Position numbers and translations under genes: made by a program. DNA of 64,000 bases from Serilophus lunatus (Eukaryota > Chordata > Aves > Passeriformes > Eurylaimidae), in assembly GCA_013399895.1 (NCBI GenBank), contig VXBA01005698.1, forward strand, positions 91,801 through 155,800, in the 5' to 3' direction. Under the pieces are notes generated by a model that saw only the letters and a list, made by a program, of their open reading frames with translations, made no database searches and had not been told where the DNA came from. Shown here piece after piece: positions 1-11,899 of this stretch (the first letter of the stretch is position 1; each line of letters begins with the position of its first letter).

Positions 1-1240
1 GTTGGTGGATAGGTGGGGGGGGGGGGGGGGGGTGGGGGGAGAGAAAAAGAAAGGCAGTTAAAGTCTCAGTTCATGGCTACTGTCTTGATTTTTATTTTTT
101 TATATATATATTAGAAGAAAGTTTTCATATTTCTTTGGCACTTTCTTTTAAAACCTCTGCGAAAAGAACATCTTCATTAAAGCTGGCCTTGGAACAGCCA
201 CTAATGGGAATGCTCAATTTTAAGATCTTCCTTTGAGGGACAGATTTACATTCTGAGGCAAACCACATAGGCATTTAAAAGACTTTCAAAACCAGGGCAC
301 AGAAAGCTGAGAAATCTTGTCATCTGTGAAAATCTGACTCTAATTTGTAATGCTGAGATCACTTAAAACCAAAATCTTTATTAAGAAATATGAATTCTGA
401 GTTGTTGACATTAAAATGGTATTGAAAGAATCTGGAACACACAACAGCACCAAAGAAGAGAAAGAAGAAAGATGCAAAGAAAATATATAAATGGGGAGAG
501 TAATAGGTTTAAAGGAAAAAAACTGACAGGTTTAAATATAAAACTATGAGATGTTATTCCTGCTTGTTTCTTTACTTTGTAGGTCTTGTTCTGATATATT
601 TCTGTAGAAAAGGAATGCGCTGAACCTTTTCAATCTGTTCAGTCTTAATAGTAAAAGTAATTTTCTCAGGTGGGCACCAAACAGTTGCAATTACAGTTTA
701 TTTTGCCCAAGAAATTCTTTTAAGGGACATAAGGTAAGGAATAACAGCACAGCATGTCTTCTAAACTTGATTCCAGCAGCTTTGCAGAAGACCCAGAGAC
801 ACCAAGTGGTATTTTTCTGTTGAAATGTCAGGTAGGTTTATTTCAAATGCATTCTAGCCGAGGGTAATGAAAAATAATGAAAATATTTTAACAGTGGTCA
901 TGCAGCTACCGCTATTCTCATTGACAAGATCCATTTAAGCTCTAGCACAGTTTTCTTTGGGCTAGCAAAACCACAAGAATTATCTTCTGTGAAAGACTAC
1001 AGCTATCTTCTTTTCATTTCTATTGACTCCAGGGCTGTTTAAAAAAAAAAATAAAGATACATCTCACCTTATAATAAGGCTATTTCTTGTAAAAGACCAC
1101 TCTACAGGTTCCTCTTATTTGACGCAAAGGCTGCTTAAGCATCATATTATACATGACAGTTTAGCTCTACAGACAGGAAATAGTATCAGAAAATCAACTT
1201 TTTTTGAACAGTTTTCTTCTTTTAGCCCACTAATGTCAAT
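1..1240. other. Non-coding AT-rich DNA; poly-G tract at the left edge
   Basis: No gene is recognised. The left edge has a nearly pure G tract (15-39, broken by one T) that leads into purine-rich sequence. The rest is unique AT-rich DNA with short A and T runs. The longest reading frame here (from 1023) runs into a CR1 remnant and has no domain. Confidence 0.6.
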
Positions 1241-1306
1241 ATATCACAGAATCAACCAGGTTGTAAAAGACCTTTAAGATCACCATCAAGTCTAACCTTG
1301 ACCTTT
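1241..1306 (-). mobile_element. CR1 LINE 3'-end fragment (minus strand)
   Basis: On the plus strand this reads 'cacagaatcaaccaggttg', then 'aaaagacctttaagatca' and 'caagtctaacc'. This is the reverse complement of the last ~65 bp of an avian CR1 retrotransposon, where the GGTTGGAAAAGACC block sits next to the AGAATC tail. Only the extreme 3' end survives, as expected from 5' truncation during target-primed reverse transcription. It has several mismatches to other copies and so looks old. It has no coding capacity. Confidence 0.8.
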
Positions 1307-4300
1307 TCTGAAAGTTCTGTTGGGTTTGGTTTTTTTTTTTCTGAGGGGAGATGGAGTTGGTGTTTTTTGGGGTTTTGTGTTGTTGGTTTTTCTGTTTGTT
1401 TATTTTTAATTTATCAATATATTTTAATATACAAAATCAGTATTTAAAAGTCCCGGCAGTTTTTTTTCAGTGTTGAAACACTTCTTCATAAACCACTGTA
1501 CTTATTTAGAAGTGGACTTTTAAATACTTTCTACGCATCTATTAAAAGTATACTAGAGACTAACATCAAAATATGATAGGTGAACAACTTGTGATATGAT
1601 GAAACACTATTTTTAATTATTTTTTTTTTTTACTGAACCAGTAGAAGTGTTTGCTCTGTGCTATATAGGCAGCTCATAGGAGGTCACCCTATCACTGTAA
1701 TATTATTTTGCTTTGGTTTGGTTGAACTTTTCCAACGTCTTTATCATAAACAAACCAATTTTTCCATTACTAAAGGTCACTGACCTGACAGCTCAGGGTC
1801 TCAGGACTTGTCTGGATTGTCTTTGCTTGAGCTGATTTTAGCCTTAAAAAAAGGTCACTACAGAATTGCAGCCTCTCATTGTTCAAGTAAAACCAGCTTT
1901 AGAACAAAAAGTGGATGGCTAGGAAACAATGACAAGGGCAAACATATAAGCTCTGTTCAAAAACCTTCAAAAATAAAGCCCAGGAAGGCACAAGTCCATG
2001 GAGGAAGGGACCATCAGCATCTTTCTTCTCCAAACAAAGGGAAGAAACTTCCTGAGATAGGACCACACACTTTCCAGTGATGACTTCAGGATGCCAATGG
2101 CTCACCCTTTGTCCATCTCTCTTTCAGGAAGGCTGAAACTACGAGGTTTTGGACCCAGAGCAGCAGTACACACCCCTGAGAAAAGGGTTTTCTAGAAGGA
2201 TTTTTTGATTGAAAAGCAAGTTAATTGTACTATTAAAATTTTCCTGTGTTAATTTGAATAACTAATACATATTATTGTAACTAATAAATCAGTTTATTAT
2301 ATTGCTAAATCATGAACTGGAGTAACAATAATTTCCCAGTCGCACTTGGGACTGTGCTCCTGTTTTGCCTATAAAAGGTTTTGAATATAATAAGTATGAA
2401 GCATGATGATACTATATATACATACATCAAAAAACAAACACAAGAGTGAACAGAGCTCAGAGCCATCTATTTATTCCCAACTGATAGGGAATATTAGAAA
2501 ATTAAAAGAAATATGTGATCATCTATAGTTCTTCAATCACAAGTGTATCTACCCTGTCAAAACTTGACAGATACATTTTTGCTGGTTTCAGCAGTTTCAG
2601 CCAGTTTATTTTATCTGTAAACAAAAAAATGACATAAAACACTAACATCATCATATAGTTACTGTAATCTGTTCTAGAAGCATTGAATAAGTTTTCATCA
2701 TCACATCTTTTCAACCAGGAAACGATCTGTGTTGTGTACAAGTATTTAACTGAATATTTGTTTACTTAACTTGAAACTGTGATTAATTTTCAAAGATACA
2801 CAGTACTCATTTTATAGAAGTGCACTTTAATGGGTAATTTTGTGGGAAAACACATATTCTATCTATGCTTCAGAGAAAGTGAAGCTTTGTGAGGACTTTT
2901 TCTTTGGGGTTTTTTTTTTTAGTATTTACTGTGTGCAACAGACAAGCTTTTGGGGCCTGCAAGTCCTTCGTTAGATTGAAAATAAAAGCATTAAACTCAA
3001 AGTTGAGGATAATTATGTTAATTACTTAACCAAGAAAATGGTGATTATTACCAGCAGAGAAGAGTGAAACATCAGCAAGTGAATCAGTAATAAGTTCAGT
3101 AGGTCCAGTGGGACAGAGAGGTCAGCAAGAGGTGCCACTTGGAGAGAAAGGCCAGATACCAGGGAGCCAGTACCTTGATGGTTTTTAATGTCAGGTACAG
3201 CTGTGAATGTTAGCTATGAATATACTTATTTTTGGTAGTCAGTCCTTAAGGATCAGACTGAAAGGTCAGAAATATGTTCTTCCTTTTCTGAGATACTGTT
3301 CTTTCCTTCATAAACTGACATATTTACCCTCATAAATTAATTATATATACTAATAGCTATCTGATTTGGTCTATGGATCACCTTTGGTCTATGGATCACC
3401 CGCTTTCAGTGCAGTACAGGAAATTGTGTTTCTGATAGCTTTGCTGTGGGAGACACCTAATGTTTGGACATGTATGCTAGAAGTTTTGCACATTTTCACC
3501 TATTTCAGGCTGGTATGACACGGTGCACCTTCTCCTCTGAAGGTGAGCTCAAACAAGGTTAGCAAAGCCAGTTCATTTACAGCAGAAGGGCTTGATTACC
3601 AAGTATTGAATACTAAGTATTCTTGGTATGCTTAAAATAGCTGCCAATTTTGTTAAGGTAAATATATTGGGCTTATTTAAAGCAGATGGTGTTCTTTCTG
3701 CTTTATGAAAGACACCAACACCAGTTTGGAAACTTGCCAGAGAAAGTTGAAGGTGCTACGGTCATTAAATTGATGTGCTTAAGATAATTGTTCTAAAATT
3801 AAAATCACAATCTATTTCAGAATCTGATGATTTAATAAATGATTTTAAAAGAAAATACATCAAAAACCTCCACACCCCATTCTGACTTACATTGGAATAA
3901 AAATACTAAAAGTGAAAAGTGTTTTGAATACAGACTTTCCCTTTGAAAAATGTTTTAAAAATCCCATGTGGACATTAGTTTTATTTTTTAAGTCAGAAGA
4001 TTCAAAACTTAATTTTTTTCATCAGCATCTCCACCAACAGCTTTATCAGAAATTCTCTTAACAACCCTATTAGCAACACTTGTTTAATCATCATCACACT
4101 ATATTTAATTGGGACAGGTACAAGAGTCATAGTTGTTTCTACGAGTTGTTTCAAGCTAAATTACATTTTTGAGTGTCAAATCTCCATTAGTCAGTTACAT
4201 GCTGTGTTATCACTTTCAGAAAAGCAAAAGCTGAATTCATCATTATTATAGCTATCAAACAGGTTTTTGTATGAATTAACTACATAATTTGTATTTGAAT

Positions 4301-5916
4301 ATTCCCCCCACACACTCAAAAAACCCAAACAAAACCCATCACAATAGCATTAACTATTTAAAGTATTATGCTAAGTGTAACTCTTTTAAATAAATAGATT
4401 GCTCAAGTATACTTCAAGTACTACATAAATAAATAAATGCACTTCTTTTAAACCTTGCAACTACTCTATGTTAGTTTATAAGTAATAATTCTGCTAAAAT
4501 GAGAAGAAAGAAGATTGGATTACAAGTCTCTTTCCAAAAGAGCCAAATGTGTATATATGGAAAAAGCGTTAAAAAGATGAATTTTATATTAAAGCAAGCA
4601 GTATTAGTACATTTACCATATAAATATACTCCTAAATCCATTCTTTGGTGAATGGTTATAGACTGAGAAAGATCCATATCAAGTTAATGAACTGCTGACT
4701 TACAGAAAAGAATATAAAATAGAAAAATCTACATATATTATTTCAAACTGCTTATTAGATAGACTTATCTATAACTTATATATATATTAGGCACAAATTA
4801 CATTAAAATAACATTTACAGAACTGCAAAGGAAAAGTTTCACAAGTTAGAAAATGGGATGGGGGAGTGAAAAAAAAAATCAAGGTTGGCTGAGTAACCTC
4901 AAATCACCCCTTCTGCTTAGACAGTATTTCGTGATCTTATTTAAATCATCTTAAGACATCGCAAATGTTGGAGGCCAACACAGAAGAACAATGGTAGGAA
5001 GGTAGGAGACATAGAGCAAGGATAGATTATCGACATTCACCCTTAAGCTGTCACAAAGCATGGTGCCACAGTACAGCCCTGAAGCCAGCAGAAAATACTG
5101 CTGCTTCATTAAATCCCAGACCTAGAAACCCATCAGGGGAATTTGTGGTTTGTAATTCCCAAAGTACAACGTAATTAGGTTCAACCTAATCTGCTTAATG
5201 TCATATGTAATTCGTTGTCACTGTCTAGGTGGAATAAAACCCCAAACTCACAGAATTGTGGTGATAAATGGTGGGGGGCTTAGAAATACAAAGCAGAGGC
5301 TTCAGAGAGTAGACAATTTTTTTTTGAGGAATATAGCCACCAATTTGCTGAGAGGGAAAACTGACAGATCTGATCGAAAGGGCTTTAAATTAGGAAGAAA
5401 AAATAAGGTGTTCAGTAAGGAGGCAGGAAGAAACAGAAAAAAAAAAAAGCAGCCAGTACACAAGAAAATCAGCAAGAAAGATGCGTCAACAGGAGGGAAA
5501 ATAAAGGGCACCAAACTGTGATTCAGCAGACATGTAATTTAGGGTGTTTCTAGAAAATGACAAGAGAGATAAAAGCAAAATTCAGTGAAATGAAAACATG
5601 AGAAGTACATACGTGGCCGTATGACATCCCACTTCCAGTGAATTAAGATGTTCTCTTTGGGAAAGTAACAGAAAAATTCAGAAAATCTTACTATGGGATA
5701 AAATTAAGTAATTGAAATGTTAGTGGAGGAAAGTCCATGAGACAGAGGAGTGCCTACTACTGACGTACACTCAGGAAGCATCCCCTACTCCAAGGTAGCC
5801 ATGGAAGGAGGAAGCAAAATAGTTTTAAAATCTCTGGGTGAAAATAAAAGGAGAGAGAAAGAAAGATTTCTCTAAAGATTACCAGTAAAACATATATGAG
5901 ATGAAGTCCTGAAGTA
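1307..5916. other. Non-coding AT-rich DNA without recognisable gene
   Basis: It contains a T/G-rich low-complexity stretch (about 1319-1425), an 18-bp tandem duplication (3365-3400), and many short A/T runs. Reading frames at 1808-2080 (+) and 5198-5521 (+) are lysine-rich or low-complexity. They have no homologue I recognise and no splice or promoter context, so they are not called as genes. Confidence 0.6.
3365..3400. repeat. Perfect 2 x 18-bp tandem duplication
   Basis: The unit 'tttggtctatggatcacc' occurs twice head to tail (3365-3382 and 3383-3400) with no mismatch. A perfect two-copy repeat in unique DNA suggests a fairly recent slippage or small duplication event. Confidence 0.95.
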
Positions 5917-6045
5917 GACATAGAATACATAGAATTACACAGAATTAACAAGGTTGGAAAAGACTGTAGAGATCATCAAGTCCAAACTTTACCTAGCTTA
6001 ACAACCTATCCAACATCAATCCAACATCTAAACCATGTCACTAAG
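5917..6045 (-). mobile_element. CR1 LINE 3'-end fragment (minus strand)
   Basis: The plus strand shows 'acatagaattacacagaatt' followed by 'aaggttggaaaagactgtag', 'agatcatcaagtccaaac', and then 'ctaaaccatgtcactaagt'. This is the order seen in the reverse complement of the CR1 3' untranslated end, from the tail repeat through GGTTGGAAAAGACC and ATCATCAAGTCCAAC to the ACCATGTC block. It is about 130 bp long, 5'-truncated and moderately diverged. It belongs to the same broad CR1 lineage as the copy at 1241, judged by the shared 'ttggaaaagac' variant. Confidence 0.9.
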
Positions 6046-7065
6046 TATACCTAGCTGAAGAATCAGTAAAAACGATATTAATTGTAATACAGAGATTATC
6101 TTAGAAATATACAGAGTAGAAACAATTATGCTCACAGTCACTCATAAGGCATGGTTCCTACGCACAGTGCAGGGAACATCAAGATCTTAGAAAAGAAAAA
6201 CTCAAGGAAAAATGCTTTCTAAATGCTATCCCTCTCCATTTACAGATACCTCTCACCAATGAACATGACAATGTCACACTAGTCCTGCTTTTAAGCAATT
6301 AGACTAAAAAATAAGATGCTTCTTTCATTTCCTTTTTAATTATTTTTAAACACTAGAAATACATTAAAAGGAATGAGTCTTTTTCCTCTATTATTATCTC
6401 ATGTTTGCTGAGGAAGTATATAGCACCCATCTTCCATGGGTGCCCTGTAGAGAAGGTTGAAATTCCTCAAAACACCAACAGAAATGATAAATCACTTTTT
6501 TCTAGGGGAGTTCAACCTCTGTGATACAGGCGAAACACTTTCTGACTAATTTAATAATGATGTAGAAAACAAAATTGTGTTACAAGAAGCTTTCTGGGGG
6601 TCTGACATACTGGATAAAAACCAAAAGTAAGAACCAAAGCATTCAGCTGAGGGAATCTTTAGCTTTTCCTTGACATGGAAATGTAAGGAATTCAGACAAG
6701 ACAGCATTTCAAATTGAAGCCATCGGGTCCCTTTCTGGATTTTGAATAGGCACTCAGATTCCATACACAGTAATGCAGACATGTAGCTCTAGAGTCTGAA
6801 TTCTTTTCTAGAAACTAGACACCCGAAAAGAATCCATTTCAGTACTTACTTCTTAAATACCAAAATCTGCTAGTCTGCTATTTCTATCCCAGCTTCAGGT
6901 GACTTCAGTGTGACAGGCCTGCATTCGGTGGAGATCTCAAGATAATGGAGAAGTTTCAGAGGACAAGGAACAAAAACATAAGAATCTTTCTTAAAAGACT
7001 TTAAATACTTAAATCCATCAAACTTCCACTAAAATTACTAGAATCTAATGAGAGCATCTACACAA
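6046..7065. other. Non-coding AT-rich DNA
   Basis: Unique sequence between two CR1 copies. No exon-like reading frame, RNA gene or structured repeat was seen. Confidence 0.6.
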
Positions 7066-7525
7066 ATAGCATAGCATAGCCAAGCAAAGTGTAGAATAGA
7101 ACAGACCAAACTCACTTGGGAGGGACCTACAGAGATCATCCAATCCAACTGCCTCACTAAAAGTTGTAGCATGTTATTAAGGTCATTGTTCAAATGCCTC
7201 TTAATCAGCGACAGGCTTGGGGTATTGACAAACTCTCTAGGGAGCCTGTTCCAGTGACTGATCACCCTCTTGGTGTAGAAATGCTTTTTCTAATGTCCAG
7301 TTTAAATCATTCCTTGCACATCTCTTAACTGCTCTCATGTGTCCTTTCACTGGAGAGGAGGGACGAGATCAACACCTCCTAGTCTAATGCAGCAATCTAT
7401 CCAGATCCCTCTGCAAGGTCTCCTGTCCCTCATGAGAGTCAGTGGCATCTCCTCCCAGAGTGTTATCATCAGCAAACTCGGTAATGGTGCATTCAACTCC
7501 TCCATCCAGATAATTGATAAACACA
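7066..7525 (-). mobile_element. CR1 LINE, 3' half of an interrupted older copy (minus strand)
   Basis: It begins on the plus strand with an 'atagcatagcatag' tail repeat. Next come 'gggagggacctacagagatc', 'atcatccaatccaact' and 'tctctagggagcctgttcca'. It then continues through 'gcatctcctcccagagtgtt', 'catcagcaaactcggtaatg' and 'ccagataattgataaacaca'. This is the reverse complement of the 3' part of a CR1 element reaching into the end of its reverse-transcriptase ORF. The element stops abruptly at about 7525, where a plus-strand CR1 begins, and resumes at about 7768. Confidence 0.9.
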
Positions 7526-7767
7526 TATGTGAAAGAAATTATTTATCATATATGGAAGAATATCTTCACTATGAGTGTGATGAGGCACTGGAACAGGTTG
7601 CTCAGAGAAGCTGTGAATGTTCCCTGGAAGTGTTCAAGGCAAGGTTGGATGAGGCACTGAGCAACTTGGCCTGTTGGGAGGTGTCCCTGCCCATGACAGG
7701 GAAATTCAAACTAGATGACCTTTAAGTTCCCTTTCAATCCAAACCATTCTATTATGCTATGATTTTA
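7526..7767 (+). mobile_element. CR1 LINE 3' end inserted into an older CR1 (plus strand)
   Basis: The sense-strand CR1 3' end reads 'gatgaggcactggaacaggt', 'tgctcagagaagctgtgaat', 'tccctggaagtgttcaaggc', 'aaggttggatgaggcactga' and 'aactagatgacctttaagtt'. It ends with 'ccattctattatgctatgat', the CR1 tail repeat. It lies inside a minus-strand CR1: the host sequence left of 7525 ('attgataaacaca') joins logically to the host sequence right of 7767 ('tgaacaggactggccc'). It is about 240 bp long, strongly 5'-truncated, and therefore younger than its host element. Confidence 0.92.
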
Positions 7768-8022
7768 TACTGAACAGGACTGGCCCTAGAAACGAACCCC
7801 AAGGAGCAGTGCTGGTAACTGGTCACCAGTCAAATGTAGCCCCACTCACTACCAGCCATTGAGTTCTGTCCTCCAGCCAGTTCTTCATCTATTGCACCAT
7901 GAACCTGTTCCTCCCACACCTGGACAACTTGTCCAGTGGACATTTTGAGGGACAGTACCAATTACCTTACTAAAATCCTCAAAAAACACAACCACTGCCT
8001 TCCCTTCGTCCACTGGGTTGGA
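7768..8022 (-). mobile_element. CR1 LINE, continuation of the interrupted older copy (minus strand)
   Basis: It continues the host CR1 of 7066-7525 with 'tgaacaggactggccctaga', 'aaccccaaggagcagtgctg', 'ccagccagttcttcatctat' and 'cactgccttcccttcgtcca'. These correspond to the reverse complement of the distal reverse-transcriptase coding region, in the same order as in intact CR1s. Frame-destroying differences are frequent, so it is a dead copy. The two host parts and the insert span roughly 960 bp. Confidence 0.88.
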
Positions 8023-11000
8023 ATTGTTACACAACAACATCAGTATGGAATTGCTGATATGCTCAGGACAGAAGCACAATAACAACACATATTGCTGGGA
8101 AGCAGAAAGTGATTTGATGACATATTTTGGATGTATTTTAATGCATCCCCCAGCCAAAAATATTCTTTATGTTATATGTAACTACAGAAATTTCATGAAA
8201 ATCATATTATAAAAAAATACTCTAGGAAAAAGAAGAATCTTTAAATAGAGAGTGGTTGTAACAAAAATACCCCCAATATCATATTGAAACACTCTTGACA
8301 CAGATCAGTAGATCAAATAATATCTACTGGCATAGCTTCCAAACCAGAGAGGCACTTTGACCAATGCTATACACTGATTGATATTTTATTATAAATTTTC
8401 AGAAAGATTTTTATTTCAAGAGAAAGCTTTGCAAGAAAAAGGGATAAGCACATGTTGTCTCAGAGGCTGAATTTTACAATGCTTGCATATGATATCACAG
8501 TTAAACAGCTTAAAAAAAAAAAACCAAAACAACAAAAAACCAAGTGTTTTTATATTTTTGAGTTCTAAAAAGTATCTGTATCAAAAAAATATTTTCATGT
8601 TTGAATAAAGAGATGCCCAGGAAGAAGGGTCTTTTTATGAAAATAAAAAGTAAATTTTGGGGTTCTTTCCCATCCCAGATTTTTGAAGATTTATTTTGTT
8701 AAGAAGTTGAGGGCTGCATACACTGAATCCACAACATGTTTCTAAGGATGCTTTGGTGTAGGAGTAGTTAATCACTTGCCCATATCTGTAACTGATATAA
8801 GCAGATCCTTGCCACTGATTTTATGGTTCAAGTGTGCCTTGGAATAGAAACAAGTTCTTGAGATTGATTTGTACAGTCCTGCCACCTGCAATATATGTAG
8901 GTAAAATTGTAGGAACAATGGCTCCTGATCCCATCAACATAGCCCTTCCTAAAGGCAAGATTCTCTTGAGGGATCCAATTTTTATCTTGTTTTGAGCCCA
9001 AATCCACACAACTTCTTCACATAGCTAGAATATTTCCCATGTACAAGCATTTCCCACGAGAAATTCATCTTTATTTTCCTAAAATTTACATTTAGTCTTG
9101 GCTATGAAGCTTTTCCAAAGACATCTGAGATTTACTTAGCTCTGTTTTCATTGTGCTCCTTTTTCTCTCCTCTGCAATTAGATACGTTCTTAATTTTCAA
9201 GTTAATAGCATCAAATAATAGTTTTTAATTAGACCTCATTTTTGTGACAGAATTCCACTTTAAAATGCCCCTGCACAGTGACCTGCTCACACCCCTATGT
9301 GAACTCAAGAATAGCTATGACCTCTTGCAGTTGTCCCTTATTGTGACCTCTTTAATTGCACGTATTAGGAGACACTAGTGAGTCAATAGCCATCAATCTC
9401 TTTATTCTGTTCACCCTTTAAGGTATGCAGAGTGCATGTTACGCCAGAGTTGACTTTTTACTGCCAGATCATATTAAATATTTTCATAAATATTCAATCA
9501 AAATTATTACGGTGTGCTACCTCTTGTATGTGATGTTTGTGTAGAACAACTGATAGATTACGTGTATTTTAAAATGAACCTCAGCAAAGTCATTATAAAG
9601 AGAAGATCAGTAGTGTTCTCCCTATTTAGGGGTCATACCCTGATAATGTTTCTGATAAAATGAGAAATATAAAGGAGCTGCAGGTTGTTCCATTAGATGC
9701 ATGGCTCTATCTCAACCAGCATTTGGACCAAAGTCCAAGGACTGGCAAACTGCTTTTCATCTGCTCCTACTCTATCAGTTCTCTTTACTGCTACCTATAT
9801 GCTAACATATTTATTAGGCTAAGTTTTCTGAAGAACAAGCTGTAGGAGAGTGGAGTACATAGTGTACTGTTTTTTTAAAATCCCACCAATGGGGAGAGTC
9901 ACACACCAGAAGATTTAAAATTGATGAAAGTGACCTTACATAAATCAGTCTAAGATGTAGCTAGCTGCTCTGGAGACGCAATGTGTACAGAAGTTCAACA
10001 GCTTATCTGGAATGCCAATTATTTTTTTATTTTTCCAATTTTTTGGGGAATCTATAGAGAGATTAAATAATTATTTCCCTTTATTGGGCCTGAAATTCTG
10101 CGACTTGCTACATCATGTCTTCCTGAATCTTTTTTTTTTTTTTTTTTTGAACATCAGAATTCATATTGTTACTTGAGTCATAAGTTTTTCCTTTTTGTTT
10201 TGGTGGCATTTGTTTAAATGGAACTCGCTTATTTAAACTGGAATGTAACTTCTGGATTGTGAAGCTCTGGTGTTGTTGTGTGGTTTTATAAAAATGGTGG
10301 TGTCTCAGTTCCTAGATACCCTCACAGTAAGTATTCTTATATCTGCTTTCTTAATAACCTATCACTATTTGTTGTATGAATAAATATGAAGAAAGCACCT
10401 GTAAACATTTACGTCAATGGCACTTTCTTGTAATGTATTTTTTCCACCAAGATTTTTACCCAGTCTTTTGCATTTCCTTAATGTGGACTGTAGATATCAC
10501 TACCTACAATGCAGAATATTTTGATTTACACTGCTTTGTTTTAATAGGAAGATGAATAAGAAACAATTATTCTAACAATTTTAGTCACTCTTATTTAAAA
10601 AGTTGTGGTTTTCTACTCCTTTCTGACCATGGAACTATTAATCCAAAGGTTAAGTACACTTCTTAGTGTTAAGTAAAGTTCAAAGTCCAAATTCATGCTT
10701 GGCATTTTTAAATGGTTAGTAGTAAGAATTATTTGATGACTACCACAGACTCCAAAAGAAGCTGAAGATTATAAAAATAAGTGTTGACAAAAAGTTAACT
10801 TGATATTTGTTAAGAAAAAGTTATATTAGTAGTAGTAAGAAAAGAACTTACTTTCTTCTGGGACATAACCTTTGTTCATCATGCTATTTCTACCTGCAAT
10901 TTAGCTTCAAGTTCTTCTAGGTGATGAGACAAAAAGGATTTTTAATCTCTGATTAACAGAATTTAGCTCAGTGTATATGGAATTCTGAATATATTTCCAA

Positions 11001-11342
11001 GCTTTTAAGGAAAAGCACAAAACCAGCTCTCAATTAGCGTTGAGAGAGTGGAGAGTTCTCTTAGAGACAATTGTGAAGCCAGATTGTCCTGCACTTCACT
11101 TGCTTGGATACCATCACCTTTCACCTCTCTTCATCTTTTCTAATATATGTTGGGAGTTGTCTGGTATATTACTCGCTAAATTATTTCATGATGTAATAAC
11201 AGTAATTTAAAATCTTTTAAAAATCAATTGATAAAAATGCTTCTCTTTCTTAAGCTCTTACTTTTTCAAAATAGTTCTGAAAACTAAATATTTTATTTCA
11301 ATTTCTTCTGCAGAGAAATTCCATATGAAGCCAATGGATGAT
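8023..11342. other. Non-coding AT-rich DNA up to the first LTR
   Basis: No gene is supported. There is an A-rich stretch near 8512-8545 and a T homopolymer of about 20 bases near 10130-10149. The last five bases (11338-11342, 'atgat') are the left target-site duplication of the LTR that follows. Confidence 0.6.
11338..11342. repeat. Target-site duplication, left copy (ATGAT)
   Basis: The five bases 'atgat' immediately precede the TG terminus at 11343. They recur immediately after the CA terminus at 12715-12719. A 5-bp direct repeat flanking TG...CA ends is the signature of retroviral-type integration. Confidence 0.85.
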
Positions 11343-11427
11343 TGTGGTGGTTTGAGCCACGTTTATCTTCTCAGGGCGTGCAATAAAGATGACAGAAAAC
11401 TGGACAAAATTAGCAGCAAGTGAACAG

Positions 11428-11433
11428 TTTATT
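11428..11433 (-). promoter_or_regulatory. Putative LTR polyadenylation signal AATAAA
   Basis: AATAAA on the minus strand lies 85 bp upstream of the LTR's 3' terminus. The second LTR has AATAAA 88 bp before its own 3' end. The shared position supports a functional R/U5 boundary signal in this family. Confidence 0.55.
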
Positions 11434-11870
11434 ACAGGGGGTTTAAAATAGGGAAGAATGGATAACCCATAGGGACCCCAAAATTACACAGGGAAACACT
11501 TGACATGCAGAAAAAAAAACACAAAAGGAAAAAAAAAAATTGGACAAAACCAGAAAGGGAACTGCCCTCTCAGCTAGATGACTCGCTGAGAAAACAGGGG
11601 GAGGGGTAGGGAAGCTGTCTCTCTCCCTCCCTGTCTGCTGGATTCCCTCCCTGGCCCTTGAAGCTCTCTGAAAAACACAAAAAGAAGTGAAAATTGACCC
11701 CTCGCACCACCTCTTCAAAGTACTACTTGCTTTCAAGGTGGGAATTGCTTCTGTGTGAAGAGAAATGGGTGAAGTGACACCACGGAGACTCCAACTGAGG
11801 AGGACAGGGAGCTGTGGGCTTCGCCCTCAGATCAAAAGCCGAAGAGGAGGGGGAGGGCAGCTGTCCTCGG

Positions 11871-11879
11871 CTTTTTAAG
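11871..11879 (-). promoter_or_regulatory. TATA-like box of the LTR promoter (tentative)
   Basis: The minus strand reads CTTAAAAAG within GC-rich sequence, about 835 bp from the 5' terminus and about 440 bp upstream of the AATAAA. That placement would suit an LTR core promoter. The equivalent part of the other LTR is hidden in the assembly gap, so conservation cannot be judged. Confidence 0.3.
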
Positions 11880-11899
11880 CCCTTTAGTTCTCATGTGGA

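Noticed and set aside
5198..5521. 107-codon lysine/arginine-rich plus-strand frame resembling a basic nuclear protein
   Set aside because: Its basic tail comes from A-rich sequence. No promoter, splice site or homologue is recognised.
7339..7725. 128-codon plus-strand reading frame
   Set aside because: It crosses the junction between a minus-strand CR1 and the plus-strand CR1 inserted into it, so it is made of repeat sequence read in unrelated frames.
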